64,000 nt of DNA from Planctomycetota bacterium (GTDB lineage Bacteria; Planctomycetota; MHYJ01; JACPRB01): contig JACQVR010000091.1 of the NCBI GenBank assembly GCA_016209705.1, positions 1 to 64,000 of the forward strand. The letters run 5' to 3'. How positions within the stretch are numbered: the first letter of the stretch is position 1; the number at the start of each line of letters is the position of its first letter. Made by a program: the position numbers and the translations under genes. This document shows, one piece after another, positions 25,553-34,548 of this stretch. The notes under the pieces were generated by a model. The model saw only the letters and a program-made list of their open reading frames with translations. It did not search any database and was not told the DNA's origin.

Positions 25553-26244
25553 ATGCGGTGGAGCGCGGCCGCGGCCTGCTTTGTTCTTGCCATTGCTCCC
25601 GCCCAAGAGCTCAATCCCGATGTCCTTGATCGCCTGAAATCCGCCGCCGTATTCGTGGTCGTGGAGACCCGCGGCCCATCGAGCAGCGGGTTCCTTCCCG
25701 AGATGAAGTCGGCGCCGCTGAAGATCGATGAGGACGTCGCGACGGCGGAGTTGGAATTCAAGCGCGGCGCTTCGGATCAATCTCGCCTGTACGTGGGAGA
25801 CACGGCCCTTTCGCCCGGGAAATTCCACTGTGTCGTCTTGCGAAAGGAAAAGAATAGATATCCCGTGTACAAGTCGCCTTATCACGGGCAGTACGCGTTG
25901 GGAGGGGACTGCGGAATCAGCCCGGACGGACGTTTCCTGGTGGCGCAATCGGGGATCGTCTTGAGGCTTTCCAAGACTCGAGAAGCCGACCTGAGGTACA
26001 TGTCCAAGATCGAGAGTTGGGTCTCGATCGCCATGACCAAGCGGGCCGACACGTTTTTCACGTGCACCTGGAACGGTTTCGTCAAAGCGTACAGCTTGAG
26101 CGACTTCGAACTGAAGAAGTCGATCAAGATCGACCGGATCTGCGGCCGCCTGATTTTGGACGCGCGCCGGGACAAGCTGTACGCGGTGGCGCGACGCGTG
26201 CCGGTCCCCGGGCGGCGAGGGACCATGAAAACCCATGTGCCGCC
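25553..26244 (+). pseudogene. secreted protein, 3'-truncated by a toxin-antitoxin module
   Basis: Starts at ATG 25553 (GAGGGG 5 bases upstream) with signal peptide MRWSAAAACFVLAIAPAQ. The next part, DVLDRLKSAAVFVVVETRG, resembles the first strands of trypsin-like or other secreted domains. A later part, GDCGISPDGRFLVAQSG and FFTCTWNGFVKAYSL, resembles beta-propeller strands. The frame stays open to 26314, but everything after about 26244 is antisense to the antitoxin gene, so the original 3' end is probably lost. Function unknown. Confidence 0.5.
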
Positions 26245-26580
26245 TTACAAAGCGCGTCGTTTTTTGGCCTCTGATCGGATGCCGCGGCTGATCCAATCCC
26301 TCATCAGCTGCTGATAGGGAACGCCCTTCCGACGGGCGATTTCCTTCGCCCGCCGGATCTGCCACTCTTCGAGGCGGATCGCCAGCATCCGCTTTTTCAT
26401 TCGTTCTCGGATACGCTTGGCCAGCTGAGGAGCCAGCTCGATCACCTCATCTACGTCTTCGAGCTGATCCCAGTAGCCGGCCACGCTGTGCGTCTCGAAG
26501 AAACGAACCAGCGCCTCGTCGCTTCGGAAGACGGGCAGTTTCTTGGGACCCTTGCGGAGATGGATCTTTTGGGCCATCAT
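26245..26580 (-). CDS. BrnA-like/CopG-type antitoxin
   Basis: About 111 residues. The C-terminal part RMLAIRLEEWQIRRAKEIARRKGVPYQQLMRDWISRGIR is a ribbon-helix-helix DNA-binding domain typical of BrnA-type and CopG-like antitoxins; the N-terminal half would contact the toxin. The start ATG overlaps the stop of the upstream toxin frame (TGATG) and has GGAGG 6-7 bases upstream, so the pair is translationally coupled. Confidence 0.8.
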   Translation of the reverse strand: MMAQKIHLRKGPKKLPVFRSDEALVRFFETHSVAGYWDQLEDVDEVIELAPQLAKRIRERMKKRMLAIRLEEWQIRRAKEIARRKGVPYQQLMRDWISRGIRSEAKKRRAL

Positions 26581-26853
26581 CACTTCCTCCGTTGCTGGTA
26601 AAGTCGGCGCTCCCGCTCGATCATATCGCGAGCTGTAATCACTCGAACGAGGCCTCCCGGCCAGCGGATAACGATCAAGAAGAGGTACCGCCCCGTCCCC
26701 GTGCGGCCAAGAACGAGGTAACGACCTCGGCCAGCGTGCTTGACGTAAATTCGGCCGAAGAAAACCTCCTCCGCCTCGTCCGGGCGAACCCCGTGGCGCG
26801 CAATATGCTCCTCATTGGCCTCGTCCCATTCGAACTCCCGAGCGCCCCATCAT
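26580..26853 (-). pseudogene. BrnT-type toxin with an apparent frameshift near the start
   Basis: The minus strand encodes EFEWDEANEEHIARHGV, then EEVFFGRIYVKHAGRGRYLVLG and VRVITARDMIERERRLY, which match BrnT ribonuclease toxins. The conserved frame has no start codon: an in-frame TGA lies 5 codons before EFEW. In another frame, two ATG codons (26853, 26850) sit at a good Shine-Dalgarno (AAGGGGG). A one-base indel in the stretch 26835-26849 would join them. It is either a dead toxin or a sequencing error. Confidence 0.65.
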
Positions 26854-26872
26854 CTCCCCCTTAGGTTGTATT

Positions 26873-26901
26873 ACCATAGTGTATATACGCCTCCAATGCA
26901 A
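26873..26901 (-). promoter_or_regulatory. promoter of the BrnTA-like module
   Basis: Minus strand TTGCAT (26901-26896), 17-bp spacer, TATGGT (26878-26873). The surrounding bases GTATTAC/GTATATAC form a partial inverted repeat that could be the antitoxin operator. Confidence 0.45.
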
Positions 26902-27028
26902 ATCGAAAACGCGCTAGGGGGGTTCGGACATTTTTTTGAGCTTTCGCTCTGTATATAGATGGGGCGGGTTGAGGTGAAGATGGAAGCTTGCGGCCAGCCT
27001 CTGGAGGTTTGCTACTGGATGCCTCCCC

Positions 27029-27826
27029 CTACCTCGCCTCCTTCCCCTCGATGCTGCGGCGCGACAGCGCGATCATCGCGGCCGCCAGGAACAGCGCCGA
27101 CAGCAGGCACACGAACCGCGCCGCCTGCGCGTAGCTGGGAAGTTCCCACCCGCCGTGCGCATATTGAAAGAACGGCCCTTGGAGGCCGTCCCGATAGAGA
27201 TAGACCCACAGCACCCGCACGTTGTTCGTCAGCGTGTACGCCGCGAACTTCACCGGCATGAACGTCGCCATGAATTCCCACACGAACACGGCGACCATTC
27301 CGACGGCCACGCCGCGCTTGAACACATAGCCGCACGCCGCGAAGAAGGGCAGGAAGACGAAGACGCTCAGCGCGGCGACCAGCGCGTGGCTCCCCAGCGT
27401 CCGCCCCAGCCGGACCGGCAGAGGTTCCTCGGCCAGCGCGCACGCGGCGTACGTCAGTCCCACTCCGACCACCAGCGCCGCCGCCAGCGCCGCGCCGGTC
27501 GCCAGGATCTGCGTCAGCGCCGCCAACCATCGCGGCAGGATCCCCAGGAGCACGTACCCGGCGGTGCCGTCTTCGATCTCGCCGGAACTGATCGCCGTCC
27601 CGTGGATGATCGCCAGCAGGATCGGCGCGAGATAAAGATGCAGCATGAACATCAGCCGATCGAAGAGCAAGGCGTCCGGGGCTCCCAGCGAGGCCAGGAC
27701 CAGACCCAGTCCAACCGCCGGCGCCGCTCCCACGATCAACGCCAGCGTCCACCGGCGGCGTCCCGCGACGATCCGCCGCGCCGAAAGCGAGGCCAACGCG
27801 AAGAGCCCGTTCATCAACTTGGACAT
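27029..27826 (-). CDS. ABC-2 type transporter permease
   Basis: Integral membrane protein of 265 residues with six predicted membrane segments, including a PILLAIIHGTAISSGEIEDGTAGYVLLG region typical of ABC-2 permeases (SGEIEDGT as the coupling area). It is the last gene of a leftward run of two ATPase/permease pairs. The substrate is unknown. The start codon is abutted by a TCAGTTN array rather than a Shine-Dalgarno. Confidence 0.85.
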   Translation of the reverse strand: MSKLMNGLFALASLSARRIVAGRRRWTLALIVGAAPAVGLGLVLASLGAPDALLFDRLMFMLHLYLAPILLAIIHGTAISSGEIEDGTAGYVLLGILPRWLAALTQILATGAALAAALVVGVGLTYAACALAEEPLPVRLGRTLGSHALVAALSVFVFLPFFAACGYVFKRGVAVGMVAVFVWEFMATFMPVKFAAYTLTNNVRVLWVYLYRDGLQGPFFQYAHGGWELPSYAQAARFVCLLSALFLAAAMIALSRRSIEGKEAR

Positions 27827-27910
27827 GGATAGTTATCAGTTGTCAGTTGTCAGACGGCCGGTCCTCGTTTTTACTGAAAACTGACGACTGATAACTGACG
27901 ACTGGCTACT
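27827..27910. repeat. TCAGTTN heptamer palindrome between two ABC genes
   Basis: One arm (27832-27853) abuts the start codon of the permease and the other (27885-27910) ends with the TAG stop of the upstream ATPase. Units TCAGTTG, TCAGTTA and mirror ACTGATA/ACTGACG. Same family as 1467 and 20113. Confidence 0.85.
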
Positions 27911-28829
27911 TTTCCGTCAAATACCGGAACACCGCTTCCAGGTTGTCGTCCGGCGAGAAAATCTCTTCCGGAGCCGCCCCCGCCTCCAGCGCGATCCGCG
28001 CCAGCCGATCGTAGAACATGTCCGGCACTCGCGTGCGCACCGTCAGGCCGCGGCCGTCCGCGTCGAACGACAGCTCCGCCACCGACGGCTCCCGCGCCAG
28101 CGCCGCGGCCATCTCGCGCGCCCGCTCCGTGCGGATGCGCACGCTGTGCGGGTAGCGGTCGATCAGCCCGCGGATGTCCTGCACGTTCCCGGCGGCGATC
28201 AGCCGCCCCTTGTGAACGAGCACGATCTCCCGCGTGAGCTGCTCGATCTCCTGGAGCACGTGGCTCGAGACGATGACGCCGCGGCCGCCGGCGCCGAACG
28301 AGCGGATCAAACGGATCAGCTCCATGCGCACGAGCGGGTCCGTTCCCGTCAGCGGCTCGTCCAGCACCAGAAACTCCGGATCGTGCGCCACCGCCTGGGC
28401 CAGCTTCAGCCGCTGCCGCATTCCCCGACTGTACGTGCCGATCGCGCGATCCGCGGCGTCCCGCAAGCCCACCCGCTCGATCGCCTCCTCCGCGCGGCGC
28501 CGCGCCTCCGCGGGCGCGAATCCGCGCAGGCCCAACAACAACCTCAGGAAGCCGCGCCCCGGCATCCATTCATAGAAGCCGTCGTGCTCCGGGCTGTAGC
28601 CGATGCGGACCGCCAGCGCCGGGTTGTTCCACGGATCCTCGCCCAGCACGCGCACGCGCCCGCCGGACGGACGCATCAGTCCGATCAGAATCCTCAGGAG
28701 CGACGTCTTGCCCGCTCCGTTCGGCCCCAAGAGGCCGGTGATTCCCGCGCCGACGACGAACGACACGTCGTTCAGCGACAAGACGTGACCGTACCAATGG
28801 TTCAGCCGTTCGATCGCGACGATGTTCAT
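27906..28829 (-). CDS. ABC transporter ATP-binding protein
   Basis: 307 residues: Walker A GPNGAGKTS, Q-loop region, signature YSRGMRQRL and Walker B FLVLDEPLTGTDP, followed by a C-terminal extension of about 90 residues typical of ATPases partnering ABC-2 permeases. The stop TAG belongs to the first heptamer of the downstream array. It starts 6 bp after the permease at 28836-29729. Confidence 0.93.
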   Translation of the reverse strand: MNIVAIERLNHWYGHVLSLNDVSFVVGAGITGLLGPNGAGKTSLLRILIGLMRPSGGRVRVLGEDPWNNPALAVRIGYSPEHDGFYEWMPGRGFLRLLLGLRGFAPAEARRRAEEAIERVGLRDAADRAIGTYSRGMRQRLKLAQAVAHDPEFLVLDEPLTGTDPLVRMELIRLIRSFGAGGRGVIVSSHVLQEIEQLTREIVLVHKGRLIAAGNVQDIRGLIDRYPHSVRIRTERAREMAAALAREPSVAELSFDADGRGLTVRTRVPDMFYDRLARIALEAGAAPEEIFSPDDNLEAVFRYLTEK

Positions 28830-28835
28830 GCGACG

Positions 28836-29729
28836 CTATTCCGCCGACTCGAAGCTACGAAGGCGCCAGAAGAGGACCGCGACACCGGCGGCCGACACCG
28901 CCGCCAGGATCAGCAGGGGCGGCCACACCCCGTAGGACATCACCGGCTCGACCCCCCCGGCGGCGCCGGGAATCAGCGGACTCCGGATGGGACGCGCCTG
29001 ATAGCACAATTCGCCCACGCGCGTCACCAGGCGATGCCACGACACGAGCCGCGTCCATTCCGCGCGCACCAGCGCGTGCAGCATCTCGGAAACGATCCCG
29101 CTGCCGATCGAGAAAAACATCCACAGGATGCCGGGCACGACGGCGGCCTTGCTGAGCGACGACAGCGCCAGGACCGCCGCCGTCGTGGGAAGGGAGATGG
29201 CCAGGGAATGACCCGTGATGGAGCCGAGATCCACGAGCCGTTCTCCCCACGCCAGCCGATCCACGCCCAGCATGATCTGTCCCGTCCACAGCAGCAGGGC
29301 GGGGAGCAGGGTGGCGCTCAACAGGAAGCCCAGCAGCACAACGGCTTTGCCGATCAGATAGTCCGCGGGTCCGATCGCCCGCGACACATACAGGATCGTC
29401 GCTTGATGCTTGAGGTCCCGCGAGATCAACGGCGCGCCGATGACCGCCGCCACCGTCAACACGAGGAGACCTTGGGGAAAGAACTCGCCCAGCATCTGCC
29501 GGTAGATGCGGTTCCCGAGCGCGAACGGCGGCGGAATGCGGGACGTCGCCGCGATGAACATCACGCCCAGGTAGACCACCGCCGTGACGGCGCACGCGAG
29601 GATCAGCGTCCGCGGCAGCGCGCCGTCGAACGCGAGGCGCCATCCCATGCGGGCCACGACCGCGACGCGCCGCCAGCGCGGCTCCGTCCGGCCCGACCAG
29701 GACTCGTACGTTTGTTCGTAAATTCGCAT
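28836..29729 (-). CDS. ABC-2 type transporter permease
   Basis: Membrane protein with a short cytoplasmic N-terminus (MRIYEQTYESWSGRTEPRW) and six membrane segments, about 297 residues. The conserved SRDLKHQATILYVSRAIGPADYLIGK loop resembles NosY/CcmB-like ABC-2 permeases. ATG 29729 is chosen because the seven upstream codons would be read from the GAATCAC array. It pairs with the ATPases on either side. Confidence 0.87.
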   Translation of the reverse strand: MRIYEQTYESWSGRTEPRWRRVAVVARMGWRLAFDGALPRTLILACAVTAVVYLGVMFIAATSRIPPPFALGNRIYRQMLGEFFPQGLLVLTVAAVIGAPLISRDLKHQATILYVSRAIGPADYLIGKAVVLLGFLLSATLLPALLLWTGQIMLGVDRLAWGERLVDLGSITGHSLAISLPTTAAVLALSSLSKAAVVPGILWMFFSIGSGIVSEMLHALVRAEWTRLVSWHRLVTRVGELCYQARPIRSPLIPGAAGGVEPVMSYGVWPPLLILAAVSAAGVAVLFWRLRSFESAE

Positions 29730-29736
29730 GGGGTTT

Positions 29737-29764
29737 GAATCACGAATCACGAATTACGAATTAC
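29737..29764. repeat. four tandem GAATNAC heptamers
   Basis: GAATCAC, GAATCAC, GAATTAC, GAATTAC at 29737-29764, without mismatched phase. The array provides the last codons and stop of the upstream ATPase and ends 8 bp before the downstream permease start. Confidence 0.88.
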
Positions 29765-30685
29765 TCCCTCGGCGCGGCTTTCCGCCACGAGCTTGCTGAA
29801 CAACGCTTCCAGGCTCGACCGCGAGGGCGTCAGCGCGCGCACCTGAACGCCCGATTCAACCGCCGCCTCCAGGATCGGTCGGGTGTCCACCGTGCCGTTG
29901 CCGCGGCTCACTCGAACGGCGCCGCCTTCCTGCACCTCCGCCCCGAGGGAGCGGCGCGAGAGCGCGTCCAGGAAGAGTCGCACGTCCCCGCGAACGCGAA
30001 CCTCCCAGGCGAGCCGGTCGGCTTCCCGCAGGTCGGCCAACGCGCCTTGCGTCACGAGGCGCCCGCGATCCAGGATGGCCACCCGATCGCAGATGCGTTC
30101 CACATCAGGGAGGATGTGGGTTGACAGGATGACGTGCATGCCGCCCGAACGCGCGGCGTCGCGGATGAGATCGAGCATCTCCACGCGCGTGCGCGGATCG
30201 AGGCCGGCCGTCGGCTCGTCCAGCATCAGCACCCGCGGGTGATGCACGATCGCCTGCGCGAATTTGATCTTCTGCTTCATGCCGGTCGAATAGGTCTCCA
30301 CCTTTCGATGGCGTTCGTCCCCCATGCCCACGTAGTTCAGGACCAGATGGGCGCGCTGCATGGCGTCCGCGTGCGGAAGGCCCGTCAGCCGCGCCGCGAA
30401 GTAGACCGAGCCACCTCCATCCAGACCCGGGGCCAGCGACTCATGCTCCGGCATGTAACCGATCTGTCGGCGAATCGTCGCCTTCCGGCGCCGGACGTCC
30501 AGACCCAGGACGGCGGCGGTTCCCGCCGTCGGCCGGACCAGTCCAAGCAGGATCTTGACCAGCGTGCTCTTGCCGGCGCCGTTGGGGCCCAAGAGCCCCA
30601 CGATGCCGCCTTCGATCGCCAGATCCAGTCCGTTCAGGGCCACGACCTCGCCGTAACGCTTCACGAGGCCGGCCGTCGCGATCAT
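29747..30685 (-). CDS. ABC transporter ATP-binding protein, first gene of a four-gene leftward operon
   Basis: About 312 residues with Walker A GPNGAGKST, signature YSTGMKQKI, Walker B VLMLDEPTAGLDP and an H-loop, plus a C-terminal regulatory extension. Three ATG codons (30697, 30691, 30685) are in frame. 30685 gives MIATAGLVKRYGEVVAL, the usual ATPase opening, and lies 7 bases after a TATGGT -10-like hexamer. The C-terminal VIRNS and stop are encoded by the heptamer array. The operon order ATPase-permease-ATPase-permease suggests one four-part exporter or two related ones. Confidence 0.92.
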   Translation of the reverse strand: MIATAGLVKRYGEVVALNGLDLAIEGGIVGLLGPNGAGKSTLVKILLGLVRPTAGTAAVLGLDVRRRKATIRRQIGYMPEHESLAPGLDGGGSVYFAARLTGLPHADAMQRAHLVLNYVGMGDERHRKVETYSTGMKQKIKFAQAIVHHPRVLMLDEPTAGLDPRTRVEMLDLIRDAARSGGMHVILSTHILPDVERICDRVAILDRGRLVTQGALADLREADRLAWEVRVRGDVRLFLDALSRRSLGAEVQEGGAVRVSRGNGTVDTRPILEAAVESGVQVRALTPSRSSLEALFSKLVAESRAEGVIRNS

Positions 30686-30727
30686 CGCCATCACCATACT
30701 TTATCAAAGCCGCCCATCCCCGGCCTC

Positions 30728-30756
30728 TTGTCAGAGTTCACGGGCGGCACTATAGT
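30728..30756 (+). promoter_or_regulatory. promoter of the cyclodeaminase-like gene, leaderless
   Basis: TTGTCA (30728-30733), 17-bp spacer, TATAGT (30751-30756). The GTG start at 30766 is 9 bases after the -10, so transcription starts within 1-3 bases of it. No Shine-Dalgarno. Confidence 0.6.
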
Positions 30757-30765
30757 GCCCTGACT

Positions 30766-31374
30766 GTGCTTCGCGATCAGACGCTCAAGGCATTCGCCGA
30801 CGCCGTGGCCGCCAAAACGGCCGTCCCCGGAGGCGGCAGCGTGTCCGCCTACGCCTCCACGCTGGGAGCGGCGTTGGGAATCATGGCCGCCCGCTACAGC
30901 GAAGGGTCGGCCGCGCTGGAGACGTCGCGGCGGCTCGAAGGAATTTCCAACGAGTTGCTGGCGCTGGTGGACAAGGACGCGGAGGCCTATTCCGTCGTCT
31001 CGTCCGCCTACGGCTTGCCCAAGGGAACGGAAGACGAGAAGACACGGCGGAAGGACGCGATTCAGAGGGCCCTCGTAGACGCCGCCGACGTGCCGCTGCA
31101 AGGAATGCGGCTCGGTGTCCAGGCTCTGGAAGCCGTGGAAGCGTTCGCGGACTCCTGCAACAAGAAGCTCGCCAGCGACTTGGCCGGGGTGGCGATTCTG
31201 CTGAAGGCGGGCATCGAAGGATGTTCCTGGAACGTCCGCATCAACGCCTCCGGGCTTTCGGATCCGGCGCGGCGCTCGGGTCTCATCGAGGAATGCGAGC
31301 GCACGTGGACGGAAGCGGGCCGGCGCGCGGACGCGATCCTGCACCACGCCTCCGGTATGATGAAGAAGATCTGA
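30766..31374 (+). CDS. formiminotransferase-cyclodeaminase-like folate enzyme
   Basis: 202-residue all-helical protein of the FTCD C-terminal/FchA family. PGGGSVSAYASTLGAAL is the family signature, followed by LVDKDAEAYSVV and DVPLQGMRLG. Family members are cyclodeaminases or methenyltetrahydrofolate cyclohydrolases; which reaction applies here cannot be told. It is a stand-alone domain without the formiminotransferase half. No folate gene is adjacent. The start is GTG on a probable leaderless mRNA. Confidence 0.85.
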   Translation: MLRDQTLKAFADAVAAKTAVPGGGSVSAYASTLGAALGIMAARYSEGSAALETSRRLEGISNELLALVDKDAEAYSVVSSAYGLPKGTEDEKTRRKDAIQRALVDAADVPLQGMRLGVQALEAVEAFADSCNKKLASDLAGVAILLKAGIEGCSWNVRINASGLSDPARRSGLIEECERTWTEAGRRADAILHHASGMMKKI

Positions 31375-31408
31375 ACGGATCCACGAAGTTACCTTCGTCC
31401 CGAGTACC

Positions 31409-32527
31409 ATGCGCACTGTCTTCAACCACCAAGTGAAGAAGTTTTTGGCGCTCGCCCTCCTGTTCATGGACGCCTCCTGCGGACCCGCGCGGACTGAACC
31501 CGACCCCGCCCCCGAGCCGGTCATGATCACCTCCGAAGATCTCAAGCCGGTGACTCAGGTGTATCGCGACTACGTCGCGGCGCTGATCAAGTTGAACAGT
31601 CCGCAGATGATCGATCGGGTCGAGGGCTTGCGCAAACTGGAGTCGCTGCGCCCGTACGCGTATTTCGCCGATGATCGGGAGCTCATCGCGCGGGCGTCGA
31701 AGGGAGACGAGCCCGCCCGGCGGGAACTCGCGCGGCGGGGCGAATGCCTCAACGCCCTGTTCGCGTTCTGGGGACCGCCCAATCCCGAAACGTGGAACGC
31801 CGCGCGCCGGCGAATCGTGGAGCTCGGCCAGGACGCGCACGTCGTGCTGATCACCGTCCTGTATCGGATGCTCTTGAACGGCCAGTTTCGGGCCGCGTGG
31901 CCGGCCATTCGATTCCAGCTTGTCGAACTGGGAGACGAGTCCCTGCGCACGGCGGCGGCGCTCCTCGAAGCGAAGGCGAAGACGACGCCGGCGACGATCA
32001 TTTTCAAGGAAGACGATCTGAACCAGCTCGGCATGGTCGTGCTGGGGTTCGGAGCCAAAGGGGAGGCGGCGTTCGAAACGTTCGCCCGGGCGGACAACTT
32101 CAACGTCCGCAAATCGATGGTCCGCGCCATCGGGGAAGCGCGGGTCTCGGAGCGGGCGGACCTGGCCGTCCGGATGCTTCAAAGCGATCCGGAGTGGGTG
32201 GTGCGGGCTCAGGCGGCCTGGGCGCTGGGTCGGTTGACCGCGGCGCCGGATCGAGCCAGAGCGGCGCTTCGGACGGCGCTGGATGGGGAGAAAGACGTGC
32301 AGGTTCGCGGCTACATCGCGGAAGCTTTGGGGACCCTGGACGACGTGGACGCCGTGCCGGAGCTCATTCGAGCGCTGGGCGGAGGCTACGAAACGGTGGA
32401 GCGGGCGATGGACGCGCTGCGGCGCATAACGGGCGAGCGCTTTTCCAAAGTGTCCGAATGGACGGCGTGGTTCCGGACCCGGCATCCGGAGTGGCGGGAG
32501 CGGATCCGCAAGGTCGAGGGACGATAG
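31409..32527 (+). CDS. HEAT-repeat lipoprotein
   Basis: 372 residues with a signal sequence and probable lipobox (FMDASC, Cys24), a proline-rich spacer and a helical body. From about residue 215 to 345 it shows three or four HEAT/PBS-type repeats (SERADLAVRMLQSDPEWVVRAQAAWALGRL and VQVRGYIAEALGTLDDVDAVPELIRAL), protein-protein scaffolds. It lies 6 bp before the epimerase gene. Function unknown. Confidence 0.75.
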   Translation: MRTVFNHQVKKFLALALLFMDASCGPARTEPDPAPEPVMITSEDLKPVTQVYRDYVAALIKLNSPQMIDRVEGLRKLESLRPYAYFADDRELIARASKGDEPARRELARRGECLNALFAFWGPPNPETWNAARRRIVELGQDAHVVLITVLYRMLLNGQFRAAWPAIRFQLVELGDESLRTAAALLEAKAKTTPATIIFKEDDLNQLGMVVLGFGAKGEAAFETFARADNFNVRKSMVRAIGEARVSERADLAVRMLQSDPEWVVRAQAAWALGRLTAAPDRARAALRTALDGEKDVQVRGYIAEALGTLDDVDAVPELIRALGGGYETVERAMDALRRITGERFSKVSEWTAWFRTRHPEWRERIRKVEGR

Positions 32528-32533
32528 CGACAC

Positions 32534-33091
32534 ATGCATTACGTGACGCGCGCGCAGATGGCGGAGCTGGATCGGCGGGCCATCGAGGAGTTCGGCATTC
32601 CGGAGGCTCGCTTGATGGATCGGGCGGGCGCCGCGGTCGCCGCGGAAGTGGAGCGCCGGTGGCCGGATCGGCCCGTCGAGGTTTTCTGCGGGAAAGGGAG
32701 GAACGGAGGCGACGGGCGGGTCGTGGCGCGATCGCTGGGCGCGCGGGCCTGGACGCTCGGGGACCGATGGACGGTGGCGCCGCGGGCGGTGATCGTCGAC
32801 GCGCTCTTCGGCACGGGGCTCAACCGCGAGGTGACGGGCGAGGCGCGGGCGATGATCGAGGCGATCAACGCGCTCGATCGTTCCGAGCATCCGGTGATCG
32901 CCGTCGACGTCCCTTCGGGCCTCGACGCGGACACGGGCCGCCCGCTCGGCGCGGCGGTGCGCGCGACCGTCACGGTCACGATGGGACTTCCGAAAGTCGG
33001 GTTTCGAACGGCGGAGGCGGAGGAGTACCTGGGCGAAGTCGTGGTCGCCGACATCGGCCATCCGCCCGACCTCTTGCGGGACACGCCGTGA
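32534..33091 (+). CDS. nnrE: NAD(P)H-hydrate epimerase
   Basis: YjeF N-terminal domain protein (185 residues), which interconverts R and S forms of damaged NAD(P)H hydrate before repair. Signature motifs: AELDRRAIEEFGI, GKGRNGGDGRVVAR, VDALFGTGL and AVDVPSGLDADTG. It is somewhat short and lacks the C-terminal dehydratase (NnrD) fused in many bacteria; no separate nnrD is seen here. It is 38 bp upstream of the NtrC-like regulator. Confidence 0.9.
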   Translation: MHYVTRAQMAELDRRAIEEFGIPEARLMDRAGAAVAAEVERRWPDRPVEVFCGKGRNGGDGRVVARSLGARAWTLGDRWTVAPRAVIVDALFGTGLNREVTGEARAMIEAINALDRSEHPVIAVDVPSGLDADTGRPLGAAVRATVTVTMGLPKVGFRTAEAEEYLGEVVVADIGHPPDLLRDTP

Positions 33092-33128
33092 TGGCGCGCC
33101 CGCGGCGCTTCGGTTATGGTCAGGAACG

Positions 33129-34472
33129 ATGAAGGTCCTTCTGGCCGACGATGAGCGAACGATCGCGATCACCTTGGGAGACGCGCTGCGGGCCGCGGGT
33201 CACGAAGTCGTCATCGCCTCCGACGGCGAGCAAGCGCTGCGCGCCCTGAACGCCGAGCCCTTCGATTGCCTCATCACGGATCTGCGCATGCCCAAGCTGG
33301 ACGGCTTGGCGTTGATGCGAACCGTCCGGCAGAAGCACTCCGATACGGCGGTGGTGGTCATCACGGCGTACGGAAGCGGAGAGATCGGCTTCCAGGCGGC
33401 CAAGGACGGGGCCTTCGACTTCATCCAGAAGCCGTTCTTCAACGAGGACGTCATCCTCAAGCTCGACAAGCTGGAGCATTTCCGGAGGCTTCAGGAGGAG
33501 AACCGCCGCCTGAAAGCCGAACTGGCCGATCGAGGAGCCTTCGGGCGCCTGGTGGGGCGGTCGCCGGGAATGCAGGCCTTGTTCGAACAGATCCGTTCCG
33601 TGGCGCAGAGCGACGTCAGCGTCCTCATCGAAGGAGAGAGCGGCACCGGCAAGGAGTTGGTCGCCCGGCAGATCCATCACAGCGGCGCGCGCCGCGCCGG
33701 GCCCTTCGAGGTCGTTTCCAGCGCGATGTACGAGGGGCTCATCGAAGACGATCTCTTCGGCCACGTGAAGGGGGCGTTCACGGACGCCAAATCGGACCGA
33801 CCCGGCCGGTTCGAGCGGGCCCGCGGAGGCACCATTTTCATCGACGACATCGACGACATGCCGCTCTCCACGCAGGTGAAATTGCTGCGCGTGCTCCAGG
33901 AAAAGGAAGTGGAGCGGTTGGGCGACACCCATCCGATCCGGGTGGACGTGCGGGTCATCGCCGCCACGAAAACGTCGGCGTGGGAGCTGGTCCGCCAGAA
34001 GAAGTTCCGCGACGATCTCTTTCATCGGCTGAACGTTGCGCATCTGATCATTCCTCCCTTGCGGGAGCGGCCGGACGACATCCCGATTCTCGTTCAAGCG
34101 TTCATCGAGCGGTATGGGCAGGGACGCGAATACACCCTCCAGGCGAATGTTCTGAGAGCGCTGGAAGCCTATTCATGGCCGGGCAACGTGCGCGAACTGG
34201 AGCACGCGGTGGAACGCGCGATCGCCTTCGCGGGCGAAGACCGCGAATTGAAGCGCGAGCATCTGGTGAAACCTCTGCATCCCGCGGCGGACGCCGCCTC
34301 CGCCGGAACCCTGACGCCGCTGCGCGCCGCGGTTGAAGAGGCGGAGGCGCGCCACATCCGTCGCGTGCTCGATTTCACCGGCCATCACAAAGGCGAGGCG
34401 GCCCGCATCCTCGGCATCACGCGCAAGAGCCTGTGGGAAAAAATGCGCCTCTACGGCATCGAATCGAACTGA
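33129..34472 (+). CDS. NtrC-family response regulator with an altered sigma-54 contact loop
   Basis: 447 residues. Receiver domain (residues 1-120) with phospho-acceptor Asp51 in LITDLRMP. AAA+ domain with Walker A GESGTGKELVA. The GAFTGA loop that touches sigma-54 reads GAFTDA, and Walker B reads IFIDDIDDMP where DE is usual. A Fis-type helix-turn-helix closes the protein (GHHKGEAARILGITRKSLWEKMRLYG). A TATGGT hexamer lies 8 bases before the ATG, together with AGGA. No histidine kinase is adjacent except the remnant downstream. Confidence 0.93.
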   Translation: MKVLLADDERTIAITLGDALRAAGHEVVIASDGEQALRALNAEPFDCLITDLRMPKLDGLALMRTVRQKHSDTAVVVITAYGSGEIGFQAAKDGAFDFIQKPFFNEDVILKLDKLEHFRRLQEENRRLKAELADRGAFGRLVGRSPGMQALFEQIRSVAQSDVSVLIEGESGTGKELVARQIHHSGARRAGPFEVVSSAMYEGLIEDDLFGHVKGAFTDAKSDRPGRFERARGGTIFIDDIDDMPLSTQVKLLRVLQEKEVERLGDTHPIRVDVRVIAATKTSAWELVRQKKFRDDLFHRLNVAHLIIPPLRERPDDIPILVQAFIERYGQGREYTLQANVLRALEAYSWPGNVRELEHAVERAIAFAGEDRELKREHLVKPLHPAADAASAGTLTPLRAAVEEAEARHIRRVLDFTGHHKGEAARILGITRKSLWEKMRLYGIESN

Positions 34473-34484
34473 CAGGGACGGAGC

Positions 34485-34515
34485 GTTACAATATATTTTG
34501 AAAATATTTTGTAAC
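34485..34515. repeat. 31-bp AT-rich palindrome, copy 1
   Basis: Starts GTTACAA and ends TTGTAAC; only three positions break the symmetry. Lies 12 bp after the regulator stop and about 50 bp before a kinase remnant. Related copies at 39312-39342 (26/31 identical) and, inverted, 39933-39963 (28/31 identical). Confidence 0.9.
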
Positions 34516-34548
34516 AAACATTTCGCCCGTCGCCGGCGCCCCGGATGG

